DNA from: Chrysoperla carnea
Lineage: Eukaryota; Arthropoda; Insecta; Neuroptera; Chrysopidae
Length of the DNA: 64,000 nt
NCBI RefSeq assembly: GCF_905475395.1
Contig: NC_058342.1
Span: forward strand, 29,050,640 to 29,114,639
Direction: 5' to 3'
The translations under genes and the position numbers were made by a program. Below are positions 36,391-48,890 of the stretch, piece after piece; the first letter of the stretch is position 1, and the number at the start of each line of letters is the position of its first letter. Under the pieces are notes generated by a model. The model did not search any database. It worked only from the letters and a program-made list of their open reading frames with translations, and had not been told where the DNA came from.

Positions 36391-36505
36391 ATCTATGGAA
36401 TAGTGGCCGGGGATGGGCCAACCCTTTTTCGGTATCACAACGGACCCTATGGTCTAAGTGTGTCTCACCTCAGGACAGCCATTCATTACATAACCTAATC
36501 ACCAT
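36391..36505 (+). mobile_element. LINE 3' UTR fragment
   Basis: Contains GGAATAGTGGCCGGGGATGG, CGGTATCACAACGGACC and GGTCTAAGTGTGTC, ending ATAACCTAATC. It is the same tail as at 34800-34928 and, inverted, at 41414-41530 and 58979-59100. Confidence 0.7.
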
Positions 36506-37084
36506 ATCCCACTTCTGATATCAAAATAGGCCTTAACTGCATATGATCAATTCAGAGGAAAAACTCATGTTTGGAAATTTTGCATGTATCATGAATTATT
36601 ACTAACGGACCAGGGGGCATTTTGTTGCACAATTTTTTAATTTATTTATGATATTTATAATAATTATTAGCCTAATTTTTTTTTATATATAAATGTGCTG
36701 TGATAAATATTTATATATATTTTTTAATACAAAAAAAATCTCTTTCTTTTTGCATATGAGCCTTTGGTTTTAAATCAGTGTTGAACTAGACAGTTCTATT
36801 TCAGGAATTGAATTTATAGATTTCGCCATTTTTCTAATCTTTTACTTCATTTGAAAAGAAATTGTACTAAATGAAAGTAAAATTTAAAAAGCTTGTCTTT
36901 GGAAAATGATATATTCTTACAATTATCTTCAAAATTTCTTAAAAAAAGACCTACATTTAAATTATTTACCGTATTAGGTTTTAGTCCAGAAAAACTGTGG
37001 AAAAGAGTGGAAATTAATTAAAACTAAGTATAAGGTCGAGCCATTTATCATACATAGTGTCTTTACAAGGTCTTTACAACACTC

Positions 37085-37640
37085 TATTAGATATAATAAT
37101 AATATATAAGAAGGGTACCAGAAATTGGTCCTTAGAACCTGGAACAAACCCTCCTTTAGAACAACCTGTCAACCGTAGGTATGACGTCACCGAGTAAGAG
37201 ATGCCATTTTAAGCAAATGAAATTAGAGGATTCTGTCGAGACCAGACTTTCTGCCACGCAAAAAGCCTACAGCTTCTGCGCCGGGGTTTCTTTCAAAATT
37301 GATGGATCCAAGGTTTTATGCCCAAACATCCTAAACCTGACATCCTACAAGTTTCTGCAGGTACAAATAATATGTATGGATGTTTCAATGTTCTCCATAC
37401 AGGCTCTGTAAGAGGGGCATCTGAGATCCTCATGTTATCAAGGTGGTATTTCAATCGACAGAGCCCTATCAAGAGTCCCGCCACCCTTCTCTACTGTGCT
37501 CTAGTAAGTTTCAGGCGAGCACAATCGAATGGCCTAGCTGTAGTTGTACACAGTTTGATCTATCGCATTAATCAAGATGGGCTTGTCGAAGTCGAATTCC
37601 TTGATTCGGTAAATGACGGGGCATCTTGATATGGTAATGA
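37085..37640 (+). repeat. Dispersed repeat C, longest copy
   Basis: Contains AGAACAACCTGTCAACCG, GATGGATCCAAGGTTTT, CTCCATACAGGC, then AATCGACAGAGCCC and GAGCACAATCGAATGGCC. The first half matches 13590-13862 and the second half matches 4570-4815. The overlapping frames here (37181-37629, both strands) belong to the repeat. Confidence 0.65.
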
Positions 37641-38164
37641 TAAGTCAAAGTCAATGCAACGCGTAAACAATTTTTTCGTAAGAATCAAAAAATAAGTTCA
37701 ACAAATAACACTGATAGGGTACTAATTTTGATTCGGCGAAGCCGTTGGCAAAGATTTTAAATTGAAAATCATTTTCGACCTTTGCTTTCACCACCGCTTT
37801 GAAATTTGTTCAATCAATTCCTGAATCGAGCTTGTTCAGTCCAAAACTAATTTCAATGTTTTAACTAATTTTATAAATCTACTAATAAGGTGAATAATTT
37901 TTTAATATATTTTTTAATTTTTTTTGTTTTTATACATTTAGGAAGACATTTATGATTGTGTGACATCATTTTTTTTTTTAAATATTCGTACACAATTTAT
38001 TTAATTTTTTGTTAAATCAATTCATGTATACTTCTTTTCTTTGATTCATCTCAAAAAATAAATGAGCCATTTTTTTGAGTTGTGTGTGACATAGAATTGA
38101 TTTATTTATTTTGTTTCAATGAAAAAATCATAAATAATGTTAGGATGTTGGTTTTTTTATATAT
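37641..38164. other. Intergenic, no gene seen
   Basis: AT-rich non-coding sequence with long T runs. Confidence 0.45.
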
Positions 38165-38515
38165 AGGGTGTTCCATTTTCGATGTTATTTTTGAATGTGC
38201 TGCCATTTTGATGTGGCAATCGAATAACCTCTCGTTAAGCAGGCATTAATTGATCGACTAGATTTTTCTAGGCGACTGTTTTCTTCCGTTTTCTATGTAG
38301 ATAATTCAAGGCAACTGTCTATCTATACTAAAGCTCCGCAAACTATAGATGATCGGAAAATCATTGATTCCATTCAAAACATAGGTGTGGAAATTTTATC
38401 CAAAATAATTTTTTTGCTAATCGGGAATCTTTCACTCCACAAAACATGAAAATCGAGTAGAAAAGATCGAAATGGCGAAACATTTTTGTAAAAACAACAT
38501 CGAAAGTGGAACCCC
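38165..38515. mobile_element. MITE, ~350 bp, ends GGGTGTTCCATTTTCGATG
   Basis: The left end GGGTGTTCCATTTTCGATGT and right end ACATCGAAAGTGGAACCCC are inverted copies with few mismatches. No coding frame. Confidence 0.7.
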
Positions 38516-39079
38516 TTTTAGTTAAATTATAAAGTCAGGTTCATTTTTTTTAGGTTTTTACAATTCTAATGGTTTTTGGTTGTGCTTTAGAAGTATTTTT
38601 TTTAGGTTATTCACACATTATAAAATATTTTTAAGCCAAAGTTAAATAATCTAAGCCACGATTAACTAGTGTTATGTAATACTCTGAGTTGAAAATTTTC
38701 AATATTTTTGAAATAATTAAAGTGTTTCAAATGAAGTTGAAATGCTCCATGTATAAACACGCCTGCGTAAATGGTAATTATTTTGACAGTAATTGCTAGT
38801 TGCATAAGCGAAGGCGGGTCACTTCAACTCTCTTACACAACTTTAAAGTCGAAATAAATAAGAGATCGGAAAGATCTATTCAGCAGCTATCAGCATAGAC
38901 TTTTGCCCAAATAGAATATTAATTTGCCCAAATAGAAAATTTAAACTAATTAAAAAATTTAATTTATAAACAAATATCATACAAAATATCAGCGTGTTTC
39001 TTTACACAGCCAACTGACGTCATGACCATAGACTAATAGGTGGCCACTGTGTTCAGCGTTTTCGTCAAATTACGCATGA

Positions 39080-39492
39080 AAGGACCCCGCATACACTACA
39101 TTAATGTTTGGTTTTGGTTAAAATTTTTTGAATACTATGGATTAAGGTAGTTTTGATCATTCTGATCAAAAGTTCTTATGGACTCAACTCTCAAAAACCC
39201 TTTCCTGCCCAACTACGGCCCCATGTAGGCATAAATTTTAAAGGACCGTAGCTGGGAAGCTAAGCCTTTTTGAGGGTTGAATTCACAAGAACTTTTGATT
39301 AGCACGGTCTAAACTACCTTAATCCATAGTTTTCGAAAATTTTTAACCGAAACCAAAAGTCAATATCTCATGTAGGCATAACCTTTGAAGGGCCGTAGTT
39401 TAGAAGAGAAGGGATTTTGAGGGTTGAGTTCATGAGTATTTTTGATCAAAACTACCATAACCAAAAATAAGTGTATTGTGTGCGGGGTCCTT
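39080..39492. mobile_element. Fold-back MITE, ~413 bp
   Basis: The ends are AAGGACCCCGCATACACTAC and an inverted copy (GTGTGCGGGGTCCTT). A second inverted pair lies inside: GATCAAAAGTTCTTATG against AAGAACTTTTGAT, and CTCAAAAACCC against TTTTTGAGGGTTGA. Most of the element can fold into hairpins. Confidence 0.75.
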
Positions 39493-41007
39493 GGAAAATG
39501 TAAAATTTAAATGCATTCAGGGCTCTTATCGATTTATTTAATTGAGAGACTTTTCAAAAATGGGCGTAATACCTTATTGCTGTTATTTAATTTTGGGTAT
39601 TTGTATTATTGAATTTGAAATTGAGGATTACATAAACACTGAATTTTTTAACTCATACTTTGAAATTATTTGACGGGCAGAGAAAAATTTTGGCAGTTTT
39701 GAAGAAATTATCACATATTTTTAATTTATTTATAAAAATTTAGTAATCAATTTAAATAAAAAAATCGATTACAAATATGTAAATTAGTCAATTCGTTAAA
39801 TTTATAGATGTATATAAATGGCAAATTTTTCCAAAATTATTACTAAGACAGGAGGCCGTTTTTTTTTTTATAATTATTTATTGCCGTGTTCAAAGGATGA
39901 GTTAATTTAAATTCAACCAAAAATATTCTAATTAGAAAAATAGTTCAAGGAAAGTAAGCTTTTTCGTATTTTTTTTTCAACGTATTGGCTTTATTCTTTT
40001 AAAAAGGTTGCATTTTTTGAGTTTACACGCCTTTCTTTATATTTTTTTGATGAAAATTCAGTTTCCAAATACAGAAAGGTGTTGATACTTGTTCGAAATT
40101 CTCTTATAAATATATAAATGAAATTTTGAAACTTCCAAACAGCTTTATTTTCTCAATTTTGAAAGTCATTAAGTCCTTAGCTTAAAGTATGTGATATGCG
40201 CACGATTGGTTGCGTACAAAACTTAATTTACAAAGAAAGGGAGTTAAATAAAACTTGGTTTTAATGGGATAGTTTCTATAACAATATAAGTAGCCAAATA
40301 GAGTTTTTTTTTGTAGTAATTTTGCATTTAGGTCACTCCTTCACGTTTAAGTAGTATTTTATTTGATGAATGTATTTTTTATTAATTGAGTAATATACGA
40401 GTAGGTTAATTATCTCGTAAATTAGGCCTCAAATGCAAATTTAGTACAGAACATTTTCTTTTTTTTTTTCTCAGCTTATCCAACAAGCGAAATTTCTGCA
40501 GACAATTGTAGAACACCCTGTATAACAGTATTCGTTTTATCGTTGACAGATTAACTTCACTTCTTTCTCACTCCGATAGAAATACCTTAAAATACGATGA
40601 TGCATTTCTAACATTTCCTTCATCGATCACCTTAAAAATGCTTAACCTTCTTTAAAAGACCTTATTTTTTATGATGTGAGAATATCGCTAAAAATTTAGC
40701 CTTAATTCCATTTTATAAATAACGAATGATTTGAAAAATTTTGGTAAAGCATGCGCAATGATAAATTTTGTTTTGGGTAAAAATTTAAAATCAATTCGTT
40801 ATTGATAAACATGAATGTAGCTACGTATGTAAATTACAGATATGTGAATATTTATAGTTATTATAATAATTAATATATATAAATTTTTTTGTCATTTTTT
40901 TCTTTCAATATTTTTTGAACAATATTTTACAATGCTAATCATTTTTGTTTATTTAATTATTTAGTATAAATTTAATTGTGCCAATGATATGGAATGATTT
41001 AAGTGTG
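39493..41007. other. Downstream of the GDNF-receptor-like gene; no other gene seen
   Basis: The right end should be the 3' UTR of the minus-strand receptor gene. 40370-40525 is a reversed copy of 28799-28990, ending GAACACCCTGTATAAC. Otherwise AT-rich with no gene. Confidence 0.5.
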
Positions 41008-44000
41008 TCACAAATGATGTAGAAAGTGCCAACTGGATGTTGATCGAATTATAACTCGATGGAGTACTAATATTGTTGATAGAATTATTAGTACAGGACT
41101 TGATGTTGTTTGTCTTTGTTGTGCATTTATTTTGGCTGGAATTACTTCAACTTCAGCCATTTTAAATATTGATAGGAGTAAATGTGAGTTGAATTCAGGA
41201 TGTTGTGTGTTGATTTTTTCACTTATATCTTCTAAAATTTGTGCACATTGTTCCTGAAACACGCAATAAAGTTTTTAATCATTTCCAGAGGCATTGTAAA
41301 ATTCAAGGTAAAATAAATTATTTCGAATAAGAAAGAACAACTTCAATTAAGGATGTACGAGCATCAAGGAAATTTTAAATAAAAAACTTCATTTTTTTAT
41401 ATGAAGTTGAACTAGGTTAGGTTAGGTTAGAGTGGCTGTCCTGGGGTGGGACACACTTAGACCATAGGGTCCGTTGTGATACCGAAAAAGGGTTGGTCCA
41501 TCCCCGGCCACTACTCCATGAACCATTTGGAGCTGTTTCAGAACAGCAGGAGGAGTTTGACGTTGACAGACTTTATGTCGGAGAGGACGTCAAAGAGACG
41601 CTGGCTCAAGTAAGTCCATCTCCTCATGGAAACAGCTGGGCAGTGACAGAGAAGATGAGACATTGTCTCCTCGTCCTCACCACTGTGACAGCTCCTGCAC
41701 TAGTCGTAATACACTGCCAGCCCCAGGCGTTCAGCATGCCTGCCGGCCAACCAGTGTCCTGTAATAGCCGCAACAACTTTGCTAATAGAGGCCCTTGGAA
41801 GTGATATAAGATATTCGGAACGCCTACGATTGTACTCAGACCATATCTGCCTTGTAGTACCACAAGTACGTTCCTCCCTCCATATAAGATTGGCCTCTTA
41901 TAAGATATCCTCCTTGAGGTGCAACTTGCAGTTCGCAAATGGAACTCGCAAATGGAAGTTGGACTAAGTCTAAATTGATCCTGAAAATTTTAGGGAGGAT
42001 TATCCGATTATTTTAATAAATAAATGACTTCAAAAGTAGATATATTTACTTTAACCTTACGGGAAAATGGTAGATGGAAAAAATGAAATGGGAAAATGGA
42101 TTTTTAAGTATCTATGAGTGGAAAATTTATCAATTCAAAGAAAACTATCCTGTAATAATTGAATGATTTTTTAATGCTTACTTGTTCTTTTATTAAAATT
42201 TTTGTTTCATCTTCTTCATCATCATCTCGAATTTTCGCCACTAAGATTACGTTGGCTTTTGTAACGTTAAAAATTGATAACTGGCATGAAGTCTGTAAAA
42301 ATAACAACAATTTGGATTATTAAATATTCCACTCTGAAAGTTCAAAATTTTGGCATTGTAATCCTTACCTCATGCATAATCAGTTCTTGTAAAGATTGTA
42401 CAACATCTTGTACAGATAAATTACTGTGCGGCTTTAATAATGCTTCATCGGTTTCACTGTATCCTAAGAATAAGAACACTCCTTGCGGAAGCTTATATTC
42501 ACCTGGAATTATCCAACAAAAATCATTAATTTTCTATAATTCGAAAAAAAAATGTAGAATCTTACCAGGTGTGGGTCTCATGCAGATGAATTGGCCCGAA
42601 TAACAAAGACATCGACCACGGTATGCTTGGTATGCAGGTGCTGCATGATTATAGAATGCAAATTCAGTTTTACATGGAATACGATCAACGCATATTGTGT
42701 GACATATTACGATTAATGATTCTGCGCACTGACATAAGTCAGAACATTCTAGTTCATCGTCTCTATTCAGCTAAAACAAAATTTTTTACAAATTATGAAA
42801 CATGTATAAAAATGGTTTTAAATTTTCCTAAAAATGAGTCCCAAAATAACTGATTATTTCTTTTCCGAAAGAGAAGAATCTTCCGAAAAATGGATTATTG
42901 TTAACATTCACCGCATTTGCTCAAACAGCCGGACTACTTTAAAGTAGTCAACCTGATTTTGAATGAACCAAAAAAATTGTTCTTACCCGTTTACTTTTAC
43001 CCTCACGTATGTACTGAGTTGTTTGATGTGGTTTTTGAACTACACAGAATCCTAGAAACAAATAAATTTGGTAAAAATACAATTCAAAATTATTCCAAAA
43101 AAATTTATTTACTTGGTGGTGTTGTTGAAGTTGTGGTCGAAGTCGTGGTTGTAATCATTTCGGTCGTAGTTGGTTCCGTTGGTTCAGTGGTTAAAGTCGT
43201 TGTTTCCATTGTGATGGTAGTAATTGGAGCCAATGTAGTGGAAAGTTGTATTCGAGATCGCCAAGTAGAAGCAATTGGTTGAATTGTGGTCGTTGGCGTT
43301 GTACTCATTTTTGCTAGTTCAATCGCTGCATTCTTTATATGGAAGTCACTTTGTGATTGAACTGAAAATAAAAATTTATAAGTAACATTCAAATACAATC
43401 AAACCTTGGTAAGTGTGACCTGGATAAGCGAAAAAACTCTACAAGTGAGAGTGAAAAACAGAAACCTTTAAAGAGAAAGTTCGCTTATCCAGGATCTACA
43501 GGTTTTTTTGTTGAGCGTCGCCTCAATGAAAACTTACCAACACATGGATTTACCCATAAAAGTCTTTGCCATCCCAAACAGTCATACAGTTGAGTGAAAT
43601 CAGTCCCTTTACAGCCACATGTCGTTCTTAATTCTGTGCCTAAAATACCTAACATTGCTGCACGACATTCTGACGGAGGACCAGCACATTTCTTCGTGGT
43701 ACTATCAACAGCACATGATTGTTCATAAAATTCTAAACGAATTCTAGATAAAAATAAATTGGTTAGAAATTATGAGAAAGTAAAATTTTCCTTGCAGATA
43801 CTTACTTGCAATCAATGTCTTTGCGACATTCCTCAGCCAGTGTATGACATGGAGGCAAAACTTGATTACCTTCCACTCGTTGCGCACATATTGGATGTAA
43901 TTTTTCTTGGGCCACTAAGCAAGCGTCTTGTTTATTTTCGGATGTCCTAGAAAATTAAAATTAAAGTCAATGCTTTACGTAGAATTTACTTCGGAGCGAG

Positions 44001-44938
44001 TACAAGAAGGATTTATTATGAGGTTCAAGAAATATAATTTATAATTTCGCGGTTTGCTAAAGAACGAGCACAATTCCCAGTCCCACACATTTTTATAGGC
44101 GTATAGTAAATTTTAAGGTCAGTTTTTATAGCGAAATTCAAACATGTCGTTACGGGTAAAATGATCCCCTTTATATAATCTAAAATGATCCCTATTTTGT
44201 GTGTAACATTATAATAGATAAAATGATCCCCCATCATTAACGGGTCTTCAATGTGTTGATTTAGATCAATTTACCAGTGATTTTTATTTTTATACTAATT
44301 GTTGATGCAATGCAAAAAAACAATTAATATTTAATGTGAACTATTTGATAAAAATGCAGAGGGATCATTTTACCCACTATCCTTACAAGGTCGGTCGAAA
44401 TAATCCCTTTTGAAAAATATTGAACAGTTCTAAAAATTTGAACAGATCAAAAGAAATTTACATATCAATATTGTAACATTTGAATAAAGAATTCGAAAAT
44501 ATTCCGACGTTGTACATCGAATAGTTTGGCTATAAATTACAATTTTTCTTAATGGGATCATTTTAGACCACCTTCCCCTAATTATTTCGTAGCTTGTAAT
44601 TATTTTACTGAAATTTTAATTAGTTTGTAACACAATTTTACCATGAAAACTGATTATTTCAAAATGAAAACCAATTAATCTTCACAGTTGCATATAATAT
44701 TTAATAAATAATATTTCTTACTTGCACAAACAGAATGCAATCTCTAGACTCCATGATAATTCCGGTTTACGATATAAATTTTGTAATGCTTCCATACAAG
44801 AATTTCTATGACACTGTGATGTGTCACAATGATGTAATACTGGTTGTAACGCCGCTCGACACATGTAGTCATTATTACAATTTTCTAACGCTAAGTGACA
44901 TGTACTTTTGAATGCAAATTTTGTAATATCTGATGGAC
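41008..44938 (-). CDS. Gfrl: GDNF family receptor-like protein, 9 exons seen, N-terminus missing
   Basis: Cell-surface receptor of the GDNF receptor alpha-like family. Minus-strand exons: 44938-44722, 43946-43806, 43743-43538, 43361-43113, 43051-42987, 42770-42566, 42502-42369, 42292-42182 and 41253-41008. All are GT..AG with matching phases and give 523 residues. Exon 1 seen here has the Cys pattern of a GFR-alpha domain: C-x6-C, CRAAL, C-x4-C-x4-C, then FCLCK. Exons 2 and 3 form a second such domain (LPPCHTLAEECRKDIDC, then CRAAMLG, CGCKG, LYDCLGW). Exon 4 is a Thr-rich, mucin-like linker. Exon 6 is a third Cys-rich domain ending GRCLCYSGQFICMRP. The last exon ends in a hydrophobic stretch (VLIILSTILVL), suggesting a lipid or membrane anchor. 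The first visible exon is entered in phase 1, so at least a signal-peptide exon lies upstream, either in 45-64 kb unrecognised or outside the window. Confidence 0.85.
41414..41960 (-). mobile_element. LINE 3' end, longest copy, inside a Gfrl intron
   Basis: On the minus strand, frame-shifted translation gives VVAAITGHWPAGRHAERLGL, then CRSC, then EETMSHLLCHCPAV, the end of the RNase H region of R1/LOA/Jockey-type non-LTR retrotransposons. The 3' UTR ends in three CTAAC units (41414-41430). It lies between the last two Gfrl exons, in the same direction as the gene. Confidence 0.8.
43410..43500. mobile_element. Very short MITE in a Gfrl intron
   Basis: CTGGATAAGCGAA (about 43418) and TTCGCTTATCCAG (about 43482) are exact inverted copies. 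Pogo/Tigger-type small elements have such ends. It is non-coding and sits between the exons at 43361 and 43538. Confidence 0.5.
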
Positions 44939-47011
44939 CTATAAAAGTTAAATTTAATATTAAAATTATTATAATTAATATTTTCAAAAATAAATTCAAA
45001 ACAATTTTATGTTATCATAAAAAATCCAAAAAAAAAATGGTGATGTTTCAAAAATCAGGTATCATCTATCGTAAGGGGAGTTGCGAAAAATGCACAAAAT
45101 TAGGAAGTTTTAAAAACTTTTATGATATTTTGTTGCAACCTAAATGGTTTTGATACATTCTAGAACATCTTAAGATGCGCATGATTTTCAAAGTCTACAT
45201 TGGTCATTAACTACTTTTACTTACGAATTTTTGTAGAATGGACTTAATAATATCTAAAAATTTCGAATTCTTTTCACAACTTCTGTGAAGTTGTAATATA
45301 TTTTGGAGATATATCGAGAAATAACAATTTATAAATTTTTTTGCCGGAACAAAACTTAAAAATTATTTTAATTTTAGCTCAAGTACTCGAAATTAGACGG
45401 AGTGTTCAAAAAGTTCGAGACCCCGCTGAATGTTGGAAAATAATAACTGAAAAAAAAATGGTTACTACAAGGTCAAATTGATTTTTTTAAATGAGATTCT
45501 TAAATGATTTAATGATTCAATGAATTCACTAAACAAATACGTGTTGCTTTTTCAAAAATTTCATGCAAAATTCTGTGAGAACTTTTATAATCAAAAACTG
45601 CTACCAATCTAGAAAAAGATATATACTCTCATTTTAGAAAAACAAATTGACCTCGAAGTAATTCATGGTCAAATCTAAGGCCACCATTGTACGAGAAATC
45701 TTTTTTTCTTGGTCATTATTTTCTAAAATTCAAGGAGGGTTTCGAGCTTTTTGAATACCTTGTATGTACAATCGTCAAAATTTGTATACTATATAAGTAA
45801 TTACGTTCTGATCAATTTTTTACTCTATTTATAAAGATTCGATTATTGTTTTCCTTAGAAATCAGTTTCAAAATACGTAAATATTAAAAAAAAATTATTC
45901 TTGTTGGAGATAATTTAAAATGAAATATTAAAATTTTCCAAAATTTTCCATATGTTTCGAGTAATTTCGAATTTTAGAATCCCTAAAGCTGGAACATAAA
46001 AACGACTTGTACACTATAGTGTTGTTGGTTTTTGACGTTGAAACTAGTCAACTTGACGTATAAATTTTATCTTTTATGATATTTTTAAACTATTAAAAAC
46101 ATTTACGTGATACAAATATTATATTTATTCATAATTTTATTCATAACTTAGATTTAAATTCAATGAATATAAATTAGTTGCTAATTTGACTAGTCATGTG
46201 ACGGCCGAACTACTTTAAGTTAAATTTTATCTTTCTATGACGGACATGGTCGTATAACTTTAAATTCATGAAATGGTAAAATCAATCCATACGTTTTATC
46301 AGGAATATCTATTAAATAGCAAAACTTAGAAGAGAAACTCAAAGTGTTCTCTATTTAAAAAAAAAAAATATTTTTGATTTTTTTCGTAAGTTGTGCGTTC
46401 TTTTTTCATCGATCGTTAAAATTGAGGCTCATACGACCTTAGATATTTCTTCATTAGTGTTTTCTTATACTTATTTTCGTTTCGTATTGTTTATAACGCC
46501 TTTCGTGGCATAATTATATGGAACAAAATAAACAGTGTTTCACATTTTCTTAATAATCATTTCCATTTCAACATTTAACAAACTTTCTCTATCATACATT
46601 TTCATCAAGTTTGTAAACGAATAACGCAGACTTCCGTTGTAGATACATTAACGCGTTAATTAAATAAACTTTTAATGTGTAAATATTAACATCCATATGA
46701 GTACTACAAGTTATATTTAGCAAAAAAAAAACTAAAAAAACAAAAAATACTTTAGGAAATGAAAAAAATCCTACACACATACAACTGCCCATTTTTTTAA
46801 TAATATTAAAACATCCTTTATCAAATTCTAAAAAAAAAAAATGCAAATTCAGATATTTTCATGTAGTACAAGGAAAACAAGCACTATAATATGACTTGTC
46901 GTGGAAAAAGTTTTTCGTATATATGAAAATAATTCACATTAGAGTTTTCCATACGTTGTCTTGTGATAGACAGTATAAAAGTCGGACATTTCATGAAGTA
47001 TGGCATGTTAG
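44939..47011. other. Upstream of the visible Gfrl exons; no gene seen
   Basis: Either a Gfrl intron or its 5' flank. No exon ending in the needed phase could be picked out. The 84-codon minus frame at 46592-46846 reads through A/T runs and is not called. Confidence 0.4.
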
Positions 47012-47535
47012 CAATTATGTATTCTACTATGTTTGAAAAAGTACTTCAAAATGTTGATTTTGCTAATAAAAAGCCACCAAAAATTTATTTCGGAAAAATA
47101 CACACGCTTTCTTGCCAAAAATTTAAATTAAATTTTAAACCTTTTTTAAACTGTCAAAAACGCCGGCATCCAATTTGGTGACGTAATATCGATATCATTA
47201 TACGAAATAATACAGATAAGTTTGACAGATATATTTATAGACATCTGATTATAATAAATATAAATACTTATTATCTATGGATATATTATACCCACCTGTC
47301 TACACTGGACTAATTGATGGTCTATGGTTCATACCGATATGACATCACATCAGTGCTTGCCCGCGTTTAAGATCACGTGATATACAGTTTAAAAATTACG
47401 ATTTTTAATTTTAATATTATAAAAGAAAAATGTGATTTTTTGACTCGAAATCAGAATATTTAAGTATATTTTTACATAAATTTTAACTTTTTTCAAATTT
47501 CATGATTTATTTTTGACTAACGATAATACCCTATT
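47012..47535 (-). mobile_element. Repeat E (MITE ~515 bp), copy 2, inverted
   Basis: Reverse-complement match to 21083-21601 along the whole length, including the CACGTGATATACAGTTT stretch and a GACTAACGATAATACCCTAT end. No coding frame. Confidence 0.75.
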
Positions 47536-47942
47536 TACTTTTGTATTTTTTTAATGTTGCATATTTCGTGAAACAATCAAACTGTAAAACACGTCTGTTA
47601 TTGTTGTTATTTACAATAAGTGAAGACGGACGCAGAATGGTATTGTTTATTTTATTTTCAAGTTTTTCTTTCACATAATAAAAACCCCTCTTACGTATCC
47701 TACGTATGTATTATATGAAAGTATGTATGTATGTATGTCTATTTATAATGTACATGCATTGATTCAAACTTACAACAAATGCTTTCAAAGAATAACACCT
47801 ATCACTGCAATTGTTAACTGAGAAATAGTTTAACGTTCTTCGTTGCACATGTACTACAATACTACATATTTACAGAATGTCCCAGGAAGAGAATTTATAC
47901 GCACTTCTTCTGTCTGTAACACTTAGACTTCGTAGTCTATAT

Positions 47943-48178
47943 CAGGCATGGGCAAACGTGACATAGAGAAGTCCCTCAGACTTGTATAACTAAAATACGA
48001 GTAAGACAGAGAGGCAACATTTTTTTTCTACCTATCTCATTACTATTGGAGAAACTGAGATAGGTAGACGAGTCGTACACCCGTCTCGCTTCCCTTCTAT
48101 GAGCGGACTTGGATAAAGAGACACACAATAAAGTTATAACAATGATGACTTCGACTTAAAATAATTCGCCCATGCCTG
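47943..48178. mobile_element. hAT-like MITE, 236 bp, with 8-bp target duplication
   Basis: Flanks GTCTATAT (47935-47942) and GTCTATAA (48179-48186) agree at 7 of 8 positions. The ends CAGGCATGGGCAAA and TCGCCCATGCCTG are inverted copies with the CAGGCATGGGC terminus typical of some hAT elements. Confidence 0.85.
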
Positions 48179-48589
48179 GTCTATAATACTCTATATGCAT
48201 TTTAAGGTAAGGTCAAGAGCAATAAAATCATAGCCCTGTCATAAATTATAAAGTACTCCCCATTTATAACATCTTAATACAAGCAATAGCTCTCAAAAAA
48301 GTTCGTTTTTATTCGTTCGTTCGTTCGGAATTTTTATTATTATAGTATAAGAAAATATTTTGTGTTGGATTTACTTTATAGACGCAGAAACGACGGAATA
48401 AAATTCGAACAATTTGGATAGTAAGTCGGATTTGAATACGATTTTTGGCAATCGATTCGTTAGAGCGTCAGAAAATTTTATAACCTAGTTTGATTTATAA
48501 GAACTTAAAAACTTGCAATTAGCATAATTAATGTACATTTCATAATTGCATTTTAAATTGAAAAATGATGAAAATGATTTCATACTTGT

Positions 48590-48890
48590 TACACGAGCGT
48601 TTTTGGGGTTGCTGAATACGAATATCGCCACAGAATTGGTCTCAGAGGTTCTTGGAGCAACGGTATGCTCGTCGCCTCCTGGAGATTTCGAGAAATTTGT
48701 CATATAATCAGTCCAAACTCGTTAATCGGGGCTTTTTGGGATCGCTGAACACGAATGGCGTGACGAAAATTCCAGGAGGCGACGGTGATACCGTTGCACC
48801 ACGTACCTCTGAGACCAATTCGGTCACGATGCTCAGCGATCCCAAAACTTCTCGTGTAATGATTTGGACTGATTATATGACGAATTTCTT
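48590..48890. mobile_element. Fold-back element, ~300 bp
   Basis: TTGGTCTCAGAGG...AACGGTAT...GGCGACGA-like order on the left is mirrored by GGAGGCGACGGTGATACCG...CCTCTGAGACCAA on the right. TCATATAATCAGTCCAAA is mirrored by TTTGGACTGATTATATGA. The two overlapping open frames here on opposite strands result from this palindrome. Confidence 0.75.

Noticed and set aside
41624-41938. A 104-codon minus-strand frame
   Set aside because: It is the wrong frame of a LINE RNase H end; the correct reading hops frames and gives GHWPAGRHAERLG and HLLCHCP.
46592-46846. A minus-strand frame that looks like a signal peptide and might be the missing first Gfrl exon
   Set aside because: The hydrophobic part comes from A/T homopolymer runs, and no donor in the required phase follows.
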